Shown: one piece after another, positions 46,407 through 55,814 of the stretch
How positions within the stretch are numbered: the stretch's first letter is position 1
Layout: each line of letters begins with the position of its first letter
Source: an uncultured Colwellia sp.
GTDB lineage: Bacteria > Pseudomonadota > Gammaproteobacteria > Enterobacterales > Alteromonadaceae
Length of the DNA: 64,000 bases
Assembly: GCA_913061475.1 (NCBI GenBank)
Contig: CAJXUN010000007.1
Location: 1-64,000, forward strand
Reading direction: 5' to 3'
The notes under the pieces: model-generated
Seen by the model: the letters and a program-made list of their open reading frames with translations, nothing else
The model's database searches: none
Told to the model about the DNA's origin: nothing
Program-made: the position numbers and the translations under genes

Positions 46407-46437
46407 AAAAAAGCCCGTATTGATAACGGGCTTTTTA
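46407..46437 (-). terminator. Terminator after tyrS
   Basis: Stem AAAAAGCCCGT / ACGGGCTTTTT with a seven-base loop and a U run on the minus strand, 14 bases after the tyrS stop. Confidence 0.85.
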
Positions 46438-46450
46438 TTAAGAATGAGGG

Positions 46451-47650
46451 CTATTTAACCGTGATCTTGGCAAACTTTCGTTTACCAACTTGATAAACTG
46501 CACTAGAACCCGCTTTAATAATTAACTTATTGTCAGTAACTTTTTCACCTTCAATTTTTGCTGCACCTTGCTTTATCATGCGCATAGCGTCTGAAGTACT
46601 CACCACTAAACCGGCATCTTTTAATAAGTTAGTAATCGCTATTTCGCCATTTTCAGTAACAATATCCATTTCAGGCATATCATCAGGCAATGCACCTTTT
46701 TGAAAGCGATTAATAAACTCTTGATGAGCCGCTTCGGCTGCAGCCGAATCATGAAAACGTTCAATTAATTCTTTTGCTAAATCAATTTTCACGTCTCTCG
46801 GGTTAGCACCTTGCGCAATTTTATCTTTATAACCATTAATGATCTCAATCGCTTTAAAACTGAGTAATTCATAATAACGCCACATTAAATCGTCTGAAAT
46901 CGACATGATTTTGCCAAACATTTCGTTGGGTGCATCAGTAATACCAATGTAATTATTCAACGACTTAGACATTTTTTGCACACCATCTAAACCTTCCAAT
47001 AACGGCATCATTAGCACGGTTTGCGGACGTTGACCTTCTGACTTTTGCAATTCACGTCCCATTAGCAAGTTAAACTTTTGATCGGTGCCGCCTAACTCGA
47101 CATCCGCCTCTAATGCTACTGAATCCCAACCTTGTACTAGCGGATACATAAACTCATGAATAGCAATGGCTTGACCGCCAGCATAACGTTTTTTGAAATC
47201 ATCTCGTTCCATCATACGTGCAACAGTTTGGCGTGAAGCTAATTTTAGCATACCGGCAGCACCGAGTTTTTCCATCCAAGTGGAGTTAAAAGCCACCGTT
47301 GTTTTTGCTGGATCTAGAATTTTAAACACTTGATCTTTATAAGTTTCAGCATTTGATAAAACATCTTCTTTGGTTAACGGCTTACGCGTCACGTTTTTAC
47401 CCGTTGGATCACCAATCATGCCGGTAAAGTCACCAATTAAGAAAATAACTTCATGCCCTTGCAGCTGAAACTGACGTAACTTATTTATCAATACTGTATG
47501 ACCAAGATGTAAATCTGGTGCTGTTGGATCAAAGCCAGCCTTAATTTTCAGTGGTTTGCCTTTCTTCAACTTTTCCAATAACTCATCTTCTAGCAGAATT
47601 TCTTCCGCACCGCGTTTTATTTCGGCAAACGCTTGGCTTACATCTGACAT
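46451..47650 (-). CDS. tyrS: Tyrosyl-tRNA synthetase (TyrZ type)
   Basis: 399 aa, class I aminoacyl-tRNA synthetase. The HIGH-type motif is HLGH (residues 48-51) and the KMSKS loop is present at 226-230. A C-terminal S4 RNA-binding domain begins near residue 336 ([28 protein letters not shown]). The HLGH form and length put it in the TyrZ branch rather than the TyrS branch of E. coli. It charges tRNA-Tyr. Divergent from the LytM peptidase gene, a neighbourhood conserved in Alteromonadales. Confidence 0.96.
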   Translation of the reverse strand: MSDVSQAFAEIKRGAEEILLEDELLEKLKKGKPLKIKAGFDPTAPDLHLGHTVLINKLRQFQLQGHEVIFLIGDFTGMIGDPTGKNVTRKPLTKEDVLSNAETYKDQVFKILDPAKTTVAFNSTWMEKLGAAGMLKLASRQTVARMMERDDFKKRYAGGQAIAIHEFMYPLVQGWDSVALEADVELGGTDQKFNLLMGRELQKSEGQRPQTVLMMPLLEGLDGVQKMSKSLNNYIGITDAPNEMFGKIMSISDDLMWRYYELLSFKAIEIINGYKDKIAQGANPRDVKIDLAKELIERFHDSAAAEAAHQEFINRFQKGALPDDMPEMDIVTENGEIAITNLLKDAGLVVSTSDAMRMIKQGAAKIEGEKVTDNKLIIKAGSSAVYQVGKRKFAKITVK

Positions 47651-47807
47651 TTACTAGGCTCCAACAAAGGTATGATTAATCATTAATGCTCGAATTCTAC
47701 TGCAATTTTAACTGCGGTGAAAACCCTATCATTGTTTAGCAGGAGTTTATTTTGTTATAGTAAACGATAGTTGTCGTATTAAAATTTCATTTATAGGTCT
47801 TAGCTTT

Positions 47808-49205
47808 TTGAAAAATATAAAAAATTTATATTTTGCCTTACCAAAACAGCACCAAATAATTATTACTTCTTGCGCTCTTGTAGTGCTATTTTTATTAGTG
47901 GTTCCGTTAAAAAGTAGTAAGCAAACAACGTCGAGTGCAGCAGGCGAATTTAAAGTCGGTCAACGATATCAAGTGGCAATACCGGAGAATCTCAGTAACG
48001 ATCTGCCATCAGCCACTATCGAGTTACCCGTTAAACCGAGCGATACCTTTGAATACAAAGAAACACCCGTTCGCGATCTACCGAGTAATATTGAAGAAAG
48101 CGCTGCTCAGTTACAGTGGCAGTCAGTTAAAGTGCGTAGTGGTGATTCATTAGCAAAAATATTTAAACGTAATAGTTTAAATGCCACCACAACCCATAAA
48201 GTGATCACCGCACAAGGTGAAGGCAGTGAGTTACTGAAAAAGCTTAGTGTTGGCGATATCATGCGCATAGGCAAAGACGACAAAGGCAGCTTGGTCTCCC
48301 TTGAGTATCCGCTGTCAAAAAATGAAACCCTATTCGTTAATTTGCAAAATCAGCAATATCACGCCTACAAAGAAAGCAAAGCCGTTGAAGTGCGCGAAGC
48401 AATTGCCCATGGCATTATTAAATCAAACTTTTGGAACGCTGCAGCTTCAGCGGGCCTCAACGATGGTCAAATTATCAATCTAGCCAATGTCTTTGGTTGG
48501 GATATTGATTTTGCCTTGGATATTCGTGAGGGTGATAGTTTTAATGTTATTTACGAGAATCAATACGTTGAAGGCGAATTTATTGGTACTGGCAAAATAG
48601 TTGCCGCCGAGTTTATTAACCAAGGCGAATCTTTTCAGGCTATTCGTTTTACTGATGGTGAGTACTATTCAGCTGATGGCAGAAGTATGCGTAAAGCATT
48701 TTTACGTGCGCCAGTGAGCTTTAGATATATTAGCTCTAATTTTAAACCTAAACGATTTCACCCTATTCAAAAACGCTGGAAGGCACATAACGGTACCGAT
48801 TATCGCGCGAAAAAAGGTACACCGGTTGTCGCTGCCGGTAATGGTAAAGTCACTCACTCCACCTATAACAAATACAATGGTAACTACGTTTTTATTCAAC
48901 ATGGTAACGGTATCGTCACCAAGTATTTACACTTTTCTAAGCGTGCGGTTAAAAAAGGCCAGCGCGTTAAACAAGGCCAAGTGATCGGCTATGTGGGGTC
49001 AACGGGTATGTCGCAAGCGCCACATTTACATTATGAGTTTTTACTCAATGGCGTGCATCGCAACCCTAGAACCGTAAAGCTGCCAGACGCTAAACCCATC
49101 AGTACTAAATATCGAAAAGCGTTTGATGAAATCGCCGCTCAACGCCTTGCGGAGTTATCAGGTTCGCGCCGAATCATGTTATCTATGCAACCAAGTACTG
49201 ATTAA
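47808..49205 (+). CDS. M23 (LytM) peptidoglycan endopeptidase, OapA/MepM-like
   Basis: 465 aa. One N-terminal membrane segment (IIITSCALVVLFLLVVPL, about residues 16-33). A LysM-like/OapA region (WQSVKVRSGDSLAKIFKRNSL, about 104-124) is followed by the M23 domain (about 320-430) with zinc ligands in HNGTDYRAKKGTPV and HLHYEF and the third His in VFIQHGNGIVTKYLH. All catalytic residues are present. It likely cuts peptide cross-links in the cell wall during growth. Its start is TTG. It is coupled to anmK (stop and start adjacent), giving a cell-wall growth and recycling pair. Confidence 0.92.
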   Translation: MKNIKNLYFALPKQHQIIITSCALVVLFLLVVPLKSSKQTTSSAAGEFKVGQRYQVAIPENLSNDLPSATIELPVKPSDTFEYKETPVRDLPSNIEESAAQLQWQSVKVRSGDSLAKIFKRNSLNATTTHKVITAQGEGSELLKKLSVGDIMRIGKDDKGSLVSLEYPLSKNETLFVNLQNQQYHAYKESKAVEVREAIAHGIIKSNFWNAAASAGLNDGQIINLANVFGWDIDFALDIREGDSFNVIYENQYVEGEFIGTGKIVAAEFINQGESFQAIRFTDGEYYSADGRSMRKAFLRAPVSFRYISSNFKPKRFHPIQKRWKAHNGTDYRAKKGTPVVAAGNGKVTHSTYNKYNGNYVFIQHGNGIVTKYLHFSKRAVKKGQRVKQGQVIGYVGSTGMSQAPHLHYEFLLNGVHRNPRTVKLPDAKPISTKYRKAFDEIAAQRLAELSGSRRIMLSMQPSTD

Positions 49206-50345
49206 ATGAATAATAAAATTCGTTATATTGGCCTTATGTCGGGCACTAGCGCTGACGGTATTGATCTCGCGTTGGTGGAATTTGACACTCACCAGACCCA
49301 AGGTGCTAATGGCGCAAACTTGATTGCAAGCTATTACCAAGCTTACGACAATGCTACACACCAAAAAATAATGAGTTTGTATAATGCCAGCAGCAATGAA
49401 ATTGACCGCGCTGGCAGCTTAGATATCGAACTAGCCCAACTATTTTCTCAAGCGATCTTACAATTTTTACAGCAAGAAAATCTCTCGCCTGCAGATATTA
49501 CCGCTATTGGCAGTCACGGCCAAACCATTCGACATCGGCCAATCAAAAACCAAGATATAAGCACTCCTTTTACCCTGCAAATCGGCTGTTTACAGTCTTT
49601 AGCATTATTAACAGGTATTCGCGTTGTTGGCGACTTTAGAACCAAAGATATTGCCTTAGGAGGTCAAGGTGCTCCATTAGTGCCGGCATTTCATCAAGCA
49701 ATTTTCGGCTCAACTGAAAAGGACGTTTTCGTGGTTAATATTGGCGGTATTGCAAATATTACCTTTTTACCTAAGCATGCACCGCATAACACCACAGGTT
49801 TTGATACAGGCCCAGGTAATGCGTTAATGGACTATTGGTTTGGACAACATCAGTCAGGACGGTTTGACGCCGAAGGTCAATGGGCCAGTTCCGGCAATGT
49901 TTGCCCTAACTTACTACAAGCAATGCTAAGCGATGCATACTTTACTCAAGCCGCTCCAAAGAGTACCGGTCGCGAGTACTTTAATGCCCAGTGGTTAACT
50001 AAATTTACCGCCCAAAGCACATTGAAAGCAGCCGATATTCAAGCAACATTAACAGCGTTAACGGCTGAAACTATCGCACAAGATATTAACCAATTAAGTA
50101 CGAAATCTGACGTATATATTTGTGGCGGCGGCATTGAAAACAACTTCCTAATTTCACTATTAAATCAAAAACTTAACAATCATAAAATAGTGAATACTCA
50201 TACAAAAAATATAAATAGTGATTCATTAGAAGCGATGGCATTTGCTTGGTTAGCCTTCGCATTTGATAAAAATATTTTTGGCAACATTCCAGCTGTGACA
50301 GGGGCTAGCAAGCCAGCAGTTTTAGGTATCAGTGTTAATCCTTAA
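49206..50345 (+). CDS. anmK: Anhydro-N-acetylmuramic acid kinase
   Basis: 379 aa. ATP-binding and sugar-binding motifs of the family are present: GLMSGTSADGIDLALVEF (residues 8-25), IGSHGQTIRHRP, GDFRTKDIALGGQGAPLVP and VNIGGIANIT. It phosphorylates and opens 1,6-anhydro-MurNAc to MurNAc-6-phosphate in peptidoglycan recycling. It follows the LytM peptidase gene with no gap. Confidence 0.96.
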   Translation: MNNKIRYIGLMSGTSADGIDLALVEFDTHQTQGANGANLIASYYQAYDNATHQKIMSLYNASSNEIDRAGSLDIELAQLFSQAILQFLQQENLSPADITAIGSHGQTIRHRPIKNQDISTPFTLQIGCLQSLALLTGIRVVGDFRTKDIALGGQGAPLVPAFHQAIFGSTEKDVFVVNIGGIANITFLPKHAPHNTTGFDTGPGNALMDYWFGQHQSGRFDAEGQWASSGNVCPNLLQAMLSDAYFTQAAPKSTGREYFNAQWLTKFTAQSTLKAADIQATLTALTAETIAQDINQLSTKSDVYICGGGIENNFLISLLNQKLNNHKIVNTHTKNINSDSLEAMAFAWLAFAFDKNIFGNIPAVTGASKPAVLGISVNP

Positions 50346-50516
50346 AAATGACTAGATCTGAATAGTTTTCTGTTTATAATAATCTGTTCCTGTCGAAAAA
50401 AAGCACTGTACTTGCAGAATATTTGAACTATTCTGACAAGGGCGTTTCTAAGTAAGAACAGAGTTTGCTTAATCGAATGCATTGTTCGATATTCGACAAC
50501 AAACGAGGAGGAAATA

Positions 50517-50708
50517 ATGGAATTTAACGACATTCATATTGGTATGAAATGCGGTAGTAAAAAAGGCAGTGGTACTGTGACCTGGATCGATGGCTCAACC
50601 CGCACTATTTATATGGCAAATACAGACAGTAACAACAGTTTTGAAGTCGACTTTGAAGAGATTATTGAAGATCCTCAAGCGCATAATAAAGAAGATACCT
50701 ACTACTAA
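50517..50708 (+). CDS. Small acidic protein of unknown function
   Basis: 63 aa with a very strong Shine-Dalgarno (GAGGAGG, eight bases before ATG) and its own terminator at 50739-50762, which together argue that it is real. The sequence is acidic toward the C-terminus (SFEVDFEEIIEDPQ) and has a KKGSGTVTWIDGSTRTIYM segment that could be a small SH3/KOW-like beta fold. No membrane segment. I do not recognise the family. Confidence 0.7.
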   Translation: MEFNDIHIGMKCGSKKGSGTVTWIDGSTRTIYMANTDSNNSFEVDFEEIIEDPQAHNKEDTYY

Positions 50709-50738
50709 GCATCTCACCTTGCCTGAATAGTAATAAAA

Positions 50739-50762
50739 TGGCTCCTACGGGAGCTTTTTTAT
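50739..50762 (+). terminator. Terminator after the small acidic protein gene
   Basis: GGCTCC / GGAGCT stem with a tight loop, followed by six T. Confidence 0.8.
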
Positions 50763-50878
50763 TGGCTAGGGTTTAATTTTCACAGCACAGCCGCTAAATA
50801 AGTGATCTATCAATTGCCCAATACGGTATAACTACTGTGGACTATATAAATAACCGATTAGCTGTAGATTAAGGAGCG

Positions 50879-51793
50879 ATGGTGAACATACTTATTACGG
50901 GTGGCACGGGCTTAATAGGCCAAGCATTGATCCAACATTTACATGCTGATCGGATTATTGTTTTAACGCGTAACTTAGCAAGTGCAGCTAAGAGGCTCCC
51001 TCAAAATATTGAGTTGGTCACAACACTGGCAGACGTTAACTTTGACGAACTTGATGTTGTGGTTAATTTAGCAGGTGAAGCAATCGTTGACAAAAGGTGG
51101 TCTAGCGCGCAGAAAGATATTATTTGCCAAAGTCGTTGGCAAGTGACCCAAAGCCTAGTGGGAAAAATGCAATCAGCCACTAAGCCACCTCATTGCTTTA
51201 TTTCAGGCAGTGCTATTGGCTTTTATGGTCGCCAGAACGCTTCAGCAATAGATGAAAATCATCAGAATGTTTATAACGAGTTTAGCCACCATATTTGTAA
51301 AAAGTGGGAGGATATTGCTCTAAGCGCTCAATCAGATAAAACCCGTGTATGTATTTTAAGAACAGGCATTGTGCTAGCCAACAACGGCGGCGCGTTACAA
51401 AAAATGTTACCGGCATTTAAATTTGGTCTTGGTGGGCCGATAGGTGATGGAAAGCAATTCATGTCATGGATCCACATCGACGATATGATTGCCGTTATAT
51501 TAGCCGCTATTTATCAACCGTCATTGACAGGTATTATCAATGCCACGGCGCCAATGCCAGTCTCTAATCAAGAGTTTTCGAAAACCTTATCTAAAGTGCT
51601 ATCACGACCATGTATCTTTAGAGTGCCCGCTTTTATGTTACGAATTTTAATGGGTGAATCTGCAGATTTAGTGCTATACGGGCAAAATGTTTTACCCCAA
51701 AAGTTATTAAAGAATAATTTCAAGTTTCAATACCCTGCTTTACAAGTAGCCTTGAAACAGTTATTACTTAAAGCAGCTAATAATGGGACCTAG
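50879..51793 (+). CDS. TIGR01777-family NAD(P)-dependent epimerase (YfcH-like)
   Basis: 304 aa, extended short-chain dehydrogenase/epimerase fold. Rossmann motif ILITGGTGLIGQAL (residues 4-17), then VVNLAGEAIVDKRWS, FISGSAIGFYG and a C-terminal DUF1731-like part (ENF/LLKNNFKFQYPALQVAL). Matches the YfcH/SulA group of nucleotide-sugar-type epimerases, substrate unknown. It begins with GTG or the ATG just before, and is followed nine bases later by a small gene with TTG start. Confidence 0.88.
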   Translation: MVNILITGGTGLIGQALIQHLHADRIIVLTRNLASAAKRLPQNIELVTTLADVNFDELDVVVNLAGEAIVDKRWSSAQKDIICQSRWQVTQSLVGKMQSATKPPHCFISGSAIGFYGRQNASAIDENHQNVYNEFSHHICKKWEDIALSAQSDKTRVCILRTGIVLANNGGALQKMLPAFKFGLGGPIGDGKQFMSWIHIDDMIAVILAAIYQPSLTGIINATAPMPVSNQEFSKTLSKVLSRPCIFRVPAFMLRILMGESADLVLYGQNVLPQKLLKNNFKFQYPALQVALKQLLLKAANNGT

Positions 51794-51801
51794 GAGTAAA
51801 C

Positions 51802-52206
51802 TTGAAAGCAGAGTTAACAGCACATGGTCAATGTAGTTACAGCGTTGACAACAATATCGTTACCATAGATGCTACGGGGCCGTGGAATCTAGAATTTTTT
51901 AAAAAGATGCATCGCGAGCTTTCTCAGATTATCTTGAACGATGTGGATTTTGAAAATTTTGCTATCTTATTGATATTAAAAGGTGAATCCTTGGCCGCAA
52001 AAGATGGACTAGATTATCATTTAAAACTCGTAAAATCCGGCCCAACAAAAGCATTAGCTATTCATTCAGCCTTGAGTGACGCACCACAAATTACACAAAG
52101 TATTTTCCAAAGAGTTTACGACCAAGCGGGACTAAAAAACCAAGCGTTTGACTCTATTGAACGCGCTAACGCTTGGTTAAAAACACAGTTAAACTCAAAC
52201 GCTTAA
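51802..52206 (+). CDS. STAS-like small cytosolic protein
   Basis: 134 aa starting with TTG at 51802, supported by the TAGGAG Shine-Dalgarno. Soluble, with no membrane segment or signal. The N-terminal strand pattern (CSYSVDNNIVTIDATGPWNLEFFKKMHREL) and the middle ILLILKGESL suggest a SpoIIAA/STAS-like fold, but this is uncertain. Probably co-transcribed with the upstream epimerase gene. Confidence 0.7.
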   Translation: MKAELTAHGQCSYSVDNNIVTIDATGPWNLEFFKKMHRELSQIILNDVDFENFAILLILKGESLAAKDGLDYHLKLVKSGPTKALAIHSALSDAPQITQSIFQRVYDQAGLKNQAFDSIERANAWLKTQLNSNA

Positions 52207-52229
52207 ATTCAAACCATTAGGCGAATCAT

Positions 52230-52601
52230 TCAATACTTGCTGAAGACTTTATTTCCTGCCCAAGCACGTATGAGTGCCCAAACCGCAATCACAATAAATA
52301 TTGTATGTACTAAGACAAAATAAGTAATAACAAACACCCAAGTCCAGCCAGAATTTAAGCCACCTAAAAGTATCATCAACACACTAACAAATATCAACGC
52401 GGCGGCAGCAGATAAATTTAGTTTTATGGCAAATTTAAAATGATAATAAGACAAGCTGTTAGTGTCGTGTTTTTTCCGCTGTAGCAGTAATATAATAAAC
52501 GCTAAACCCGGTAAAAACGTCAAGTTTAATATCGACCATAAGGCGATAGTAGATGCAGATTTTATTTGTTCTTTACTCTGTATTCTTGCTTGTAAATTCA
52601 T
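52230..52601 (-). CDS. Membrane protein of unknown function
   Basis: 123 aa, three membrane segments (about residues 19-41, 57-81 and 87-113) with a charged loop QRKKHDTNSLSYYHFKFAIK. It resembles small DUF4870-like integral proteins in layout, but I do not recognise it firmly. It lies downstream of the norEF-like pair on the same strand, 66 bases away, and could be part of that unit. Confidence 0.65.
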   Translation of the reverse strand: MNLQARIQSKEQIKSASTIALWSILNLTFLPGLAFIILLLQRKKHDTNSLSYYHFKFAIKLNLSAAAALIFVSVLMILLGGLNSGWTWVFVITYFVLVHTIFIVIAVWALIRAWAGNKVFSKY

Positions 52602-52667
52602 TAGAACTCCATTTTCCTTGATTGATTAACACCATCAATTTCCAAATAAAAAGTATTTTATTATCCA

Positions 52668-52922
52668 TTAGAAAAAAACCGTCGCTATAATCATTGACGG
52701 AAAAATAATAAAATATAATCGCATCAGCCAACGCAAATTTTTATTCGCATGTTTCAACTCCATAAAATAGTCGATTACCACAAGGCCCTTATACATTACC
52801 GTTATAGACACTAAAACACTGACCAGTGCCGTCGAAGCGAATTGCTCCCCCAAAAAAGTATTAAATAGGGTAATAACAATTAATATTGCCCAAAAGAATT
52901 CCAAACGGCCTAATTTTTTCAT
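52668..52922 (-). CDS. norF: NorF-like / cytochrome oxidase subunit IV family protein
   Basis: 84 aa from the ATG at 52922, which has a GAGGT Shine-Dalgarno and begins nine bases after the norE stop; a start inside norE is possible but unlikely. Three membrane segments (LEFFWAILIVITLFNTFL, TALVSVLVSITVMYKGLVVIDYFMEL, LMRLYFIIFPSMIIATVFF) and the motif YKGLVVIDYFMELKHA fit the prokaryotic COX4/NorF family. NorE and NorF support nitric oxide reductase function in denitrifiers. Confidence 0.8.
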   Translation of the reverse strand: MKKLGRLEFFWAILIVITLFNTFLGEQFASTALVSVLVSITVMYKGLVVIDYFMELKHANKNLRWLMRLYFIIFPSMIIATVFF

Positions 52923-52930
52923 TTCAACCT

Positions 52931-53548
52931 CTAACGCAAAACGTACAGCAATGGAAAAATCAAAATCCACATCAGATCAATCATATGCCAGTAAACCGCT
53001 AAGGCCTCGAGACCGCTATGCTCTTTAGCAGAGTATTGCCCTGCGCGTAATCGAAAAATCACCCATAACACCGCACATGAAGCCCAACCGACATGAAGAA
53101 AATGATTAAACGTCATGTAGTAATAAACCGTATAAAATTCATTAGTACTGGTACTTAGGCCTTGTAAATTATTCCAATAAAACTCCCAAGTTTTAGCGAT
53201 CAAATAACAGCAACCACAGCTCAGTGCTAACCATAAGTAGCGCTGACATTTATCACGTTCATCTAAACGAATATGCATCATGGCCTTCGCCATAAAATAA
53301 CTACTCGTTAGCAAAATAATGGTATTAGCCACACCAATACTTGTACTAAGCCCTTGTGGTCCCTTGGAAAAAACATCAGGGTAGTGGTATTTCGCAATAA
53401 AGTACGCAACAAAAAAAATACCAAACTCAGTAAGCTCAGAAAGTATTCCCACCCAAATAGGAATGTTGCCGGGTATTCTACCTGCGTATTTTTCACTCCA
53501 TGAACGAGGAAAAATACCTAATGTATTATCGACGTGGTCATTGTTCAT
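52931..53548 (-). CDS. norE: NorE-like cytochrome c oxidase subunit III family protein
   Basis: 205 aa with five membrane segments, heme-copper oxidase subunit III fold. Features: GNIPIWVGILSELTEFGIFFVAYFIAKY (first helix), MLRLDERDKCQRYLWLAL-type loop, NHFLHVGWASCAVLWVIFRL, and the terminal ALAVYWHMIDLMWILIFPLLYVLR with the conserved WHxxDxxW. There is no subunit I or II gene nearby, so this is the NorE accessory type rather than a terminal oxidase subunit. A strong FNR/DNR-type box sits upstream at 53607-53620. Confidence 0.85.
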   Translation of the reverse strand: MNNDHVDNTLGIFPRSWSEKYAGRIPGNIPIWVGILSELTEFGIFFVAYFIAKYHYPDVFSKGPQGLSTSIGVANTIILLTSSYFMAKAMMHIRLDERDKCQRYLWLALSCGCCYLIAKTWEFYWNNLQGLSTSTNEFYTVYYYMTFNHFLHVGWASCAVLWVIFRLRAGQYSAKEHSGLEALAVYWHMIDLMWILIFPLLYVLR

Positions 53549-53606
53549 ATCAATCTGTGTTTAACTAGCAATGAGTAACAGCATACAAGGTCACCAAAGA
53601 ATTTAA

Positions 53607-53620
53607 GTGATATAAATCAA
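53607..53620. promoter_or_regulatory. FNR/DNR-type box upstream of norEF
   Basis: GTGAT-ATAA-ATCAA matches 9 of 10 defining positions of TTGAT-N4-ATCAA. It lies 59 bases before the norE start. The same motif class lies upstream of nosR, suggesting joint control by an FNR/DNR-type regulator. Confidence 0.6.
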
Positions 53621-53752
53621 GTAAAGCTTTATTGAAATAAGGGAAATTAGTAACCCTTTTAAAGGAAATACCAGCAATACTCGCTTTCAATAATTTCCGG
53701 TTTATAAGTGAGCATGAGAAATATTCTTATCAAAGGCTTGTTTTATTTCAAC

Positions 53753-53771
53753 TAAGACATATTATGTCTTA
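53753..53771. promoter_or_regulatory. Perfect palindrome upstream of htpX
   Basis: TAAGACAT-ATT-ATGTCTTA, an 8-bp inverted repeat with a 3-bp centre, ends 27 bases before the htpX start. Its position suits an operator; no known regulator consensus was matched. Confidence 0.4.
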
Positions 53772-53798
53772 GTGTGTTTATCTTTTGGAGTAATATAG

Positions 53799-54671
53799 GT
53801 GCAAAGAATTGTTTTATTTTTACTGACTAACTTAGCTATTATGTTGGTACTTAGTGTCACCTTGAGTATATTAATGTCAGTTTTTGGCATTGATCGACAA
53901 GGCTTAGGTGGGCTTTTACTGCTTGCCTGCGTTTTTGGTTTTGGTGGTGCATTTATCTCGTTATTAATGTCAAAATGGATGGCAAAACGTTCAGTTGGCG
54001 CCTATGTCATTGAACAACCAAAAAATTCGACTGAAAGATGGTTACTAGACACCGTTAAGCGATATTCAGAAGCAGCTAAAATTGGTATGCCAGAGGTCGC
54101 CCTTTACCAATCACCTGATATGAATGCTTTTGCCACAGGCGCCAATAAAAATAATGCCTTAGTTGCTATCAGCACAGGTCTTTTAGAGAACATGAGTCAA
54201 GCTGAAGCTGAAGCAGTTATCGGCCATGAGATTAGTCATGTTGCTAATGGCGACATGGTGACATTAACGCTTGTGCAAGGTGTCGTGAATACGTTTGTGA
54301 TATTCCTAGCACGTTTAATTGCCGGTGTGATTGATAACGCAACACGTGGCAACAATAACCAAGGTGGCTTGGGCACAATGGCCTATTTTATCGTCGTGTT
54401 TGTTTTAGAGATGATATTAGGTGTACTTGCCAGTATTATTGTTGCTTGGTTTTCAAGAAAAAGAGAATACAGCGCTGATATTGGTGGCGCAAAACTTGCC
54501 GGAAAATCCGCCATGATTGGCGCATTAGAAAAATTAAAGTCGAGTCAAGAAAGCCAGCTTGAAGGCTCAATGATGGCATTTGGTATTAATAACAAATCGA
54601 AAATGCTCAGCCTATTTGCCAGCCACCCTCCACTTGAAGAGCGCATTACGGCGTTGCGAAACGCCCCTTAA
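53799..54671 (+). CDS. htpX: HtpX membrane-bound zinc metalloprotease
   Basis: 290 aa starting with GTG, Shine-Dalgarno TTGGAG. Two N-terminal membrane segments (residues 4-28 and 36-58) and two more around 155-220 flank the zinc motif HEISH (143-147), with the third ligand Glu in [12 protein letters not shown] (about 222-226). M48B family. It degrades misfolded membrane proteins in heat or envelope stress. Confidence 0.95.
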   Translation: MQRIVLFLLTNLAIMLVLSVTLSILMSVFGIDRQGLGGLLLLACVFGFGGAFISLLMSKWMAKRSVGAYVIEQPKNSTERWLLDTVKRYSEAAKIGMPEVALYQSPDMNAFATGANKNNALVAISTGLLENMSQAEAEAVIGHEISHVANGDMVTLTLVQGVVNTFVIFLARLIAGVIDNATRGNNNQGGLGTMAYFIVVFVLEMILGVLASIIVAWFSRKREYSADIGGAKLAGKSAMIGALEKLKSSQESQLEGSMMAFGINNKSKMLSLFASHPPLEERITALRNAP

Positions 54672-54884
54672 TATAGTCGCTCGGCTTTACTGAGATATTT
54701 ATTACTCGGACCTCAGTAAAGCCATATTCACTTTGCTCAAACCATTAAAATACACTTAAGCCTTTTTTAAGCATGCAAAAACAGCTTGCCACTATGAGTA
54801 ACAATACTGAAATAGCCATGATTTAACTTATAGTTTTAAGGGATGCAAGCAACTATTATCCTAACTTCTTTCAGCACATAAAAC

Positions 54885-54915
54885 TAAAAAACCCAGCATT
54901 TACGCTAGGTTTTTA
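54885..54915 (-). terminator. Terminator after ssb
   Basis: AAAAACCCAGC / GCTAGGTTTTT stem with a G-U pair on the minus strand, loop of about four bases and a U run. Confidence 0.7.
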
Positions 54916-54949
54916 ATGTTTAACTTTACAGTTATTAATTAACTATAGC

Positions 54950-55636
54950 CTAAAACGGAATATCGTCATCAAAATCAATTGTTGGCTCTTGTGGATTTAC
55001 TTTTGGCGCATTCTGTTGAAAACCACCTTGTTGTGATCCTGATTGCTGCTGAAAGCCGCCTTGTTGTGAGCCAGACTGTTGTTGAAACCCACCACCTTGC
55101 TGTGGAGCAGATTGTTGTTGGAAACCGCCTGATTGTTGTGCTGGCTTATTATACGCTTGCTGTGGTGCAGCTTGTTGCTGCTGGAAACCGCCAGACTGTT
55201 GCGGTGCAGCTTGTTGTTGCTGGAAACCACCACTTTGCTGCGGAGCAGATTGCTGTTGGAAACCACCACCAGCTTGAGCGCCACTGCCACCACGTGAATC
55301 TAACATTTGCATTGTGCCGTTAAAACCTTGTACAACAATTTCAGTGGTATATTGGTCTTGGCCCTGTGCGTTTTGCCATTTACGAGTTTGCAAAGCACCC
55401 TCAATGTAAACTTTCGAACCTTTCTTCAAGTATTCGCCAGCAATTTCAGCTAATTTGCCGAACATAACCACACGATGCCATTCAGTTTTTTCTTTTTGTT
55501 CACCCGTTTGCTTGTCTTTCCAACTTTCAGATGTTGCAATAGTGAGGTTAGCAACACCACCACCGTTAGGCATGAAACGAACTTCAGGATCTTTCCCTAA
55601 GTTACCTAAAATTATTACTTTATTGACACCAGCCAT
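54950..55636 (-). CDS. ssb: Single-stranded DNA-binding protein
   Basis: 228 aa from the ATG giving [14 protein letters not shown]; an upstream in-frame ATG adds two residues. OB-fold domain at residues 1-115 with [21 protein letters not shown] and [29 protein letters not shown] long, low-complexity Gln/Gly linker (about 118-212) is built from GGFQQQ(S/A)xPQQ units. The acidic tip DFDDDIPF binds partner proteins. SSB protects ssDNA and recruits replication and repair enzymes. The linker is longer than the E. coli one. Confidence 0.96.
   Translation of the reverse strand: MAGVNKVIILGNLGKDPEVRFMPNGGGVANLTIATSESWKDKQTGEQKEKTEWHRVVMFGKLAEIAGEYLKKGSKVYIEGALQTRKWQNAQGQDQYTTEIVVQGFNGTMQMLDSRGGSGAQAGGGFQQQSAPQQSGGFQQQQAAPQQSGGFQQQQAAPQQAYNKPAQQSGGFQQQSAPQQGGGFQQQSGSQQGGFQQQSGSQQGGFQQNAPKVNPQEPTIDFDDDIPF
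55015..55275 (-). repeat. Imperfect tandem repeat in ssb linker
   Basis: Roughly nine repeats of a 20-45 base unit encoding GGFQQQ followed by SAPQQ, AAPQQ or SGSQQ. The unit count is likely to vary between strains through slippage. Confidence 0.75.
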
Positions 55637-55814
55637 GAACAAAATCCTATAATTGCAGTAAAGCGTACTCTACTCATTTAACATTACTCTAAGCGACAAC
55701 TTGCTCAGAATATTTATTTTTAATAACGATGAAGAGATTCTATCACTAGACGTAAAAAATTACGCTAGATTTACCTTCTTTTTCTAAAATATTTTATCGA
55801 CGAAAAATCAACAT

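Noticed and set aside
54979-55323. Open frames on both strands over the ssb linker
   Set aside because: Artefacts of the repetitive Gln/Gly coding sequence, which stays open in several frames.
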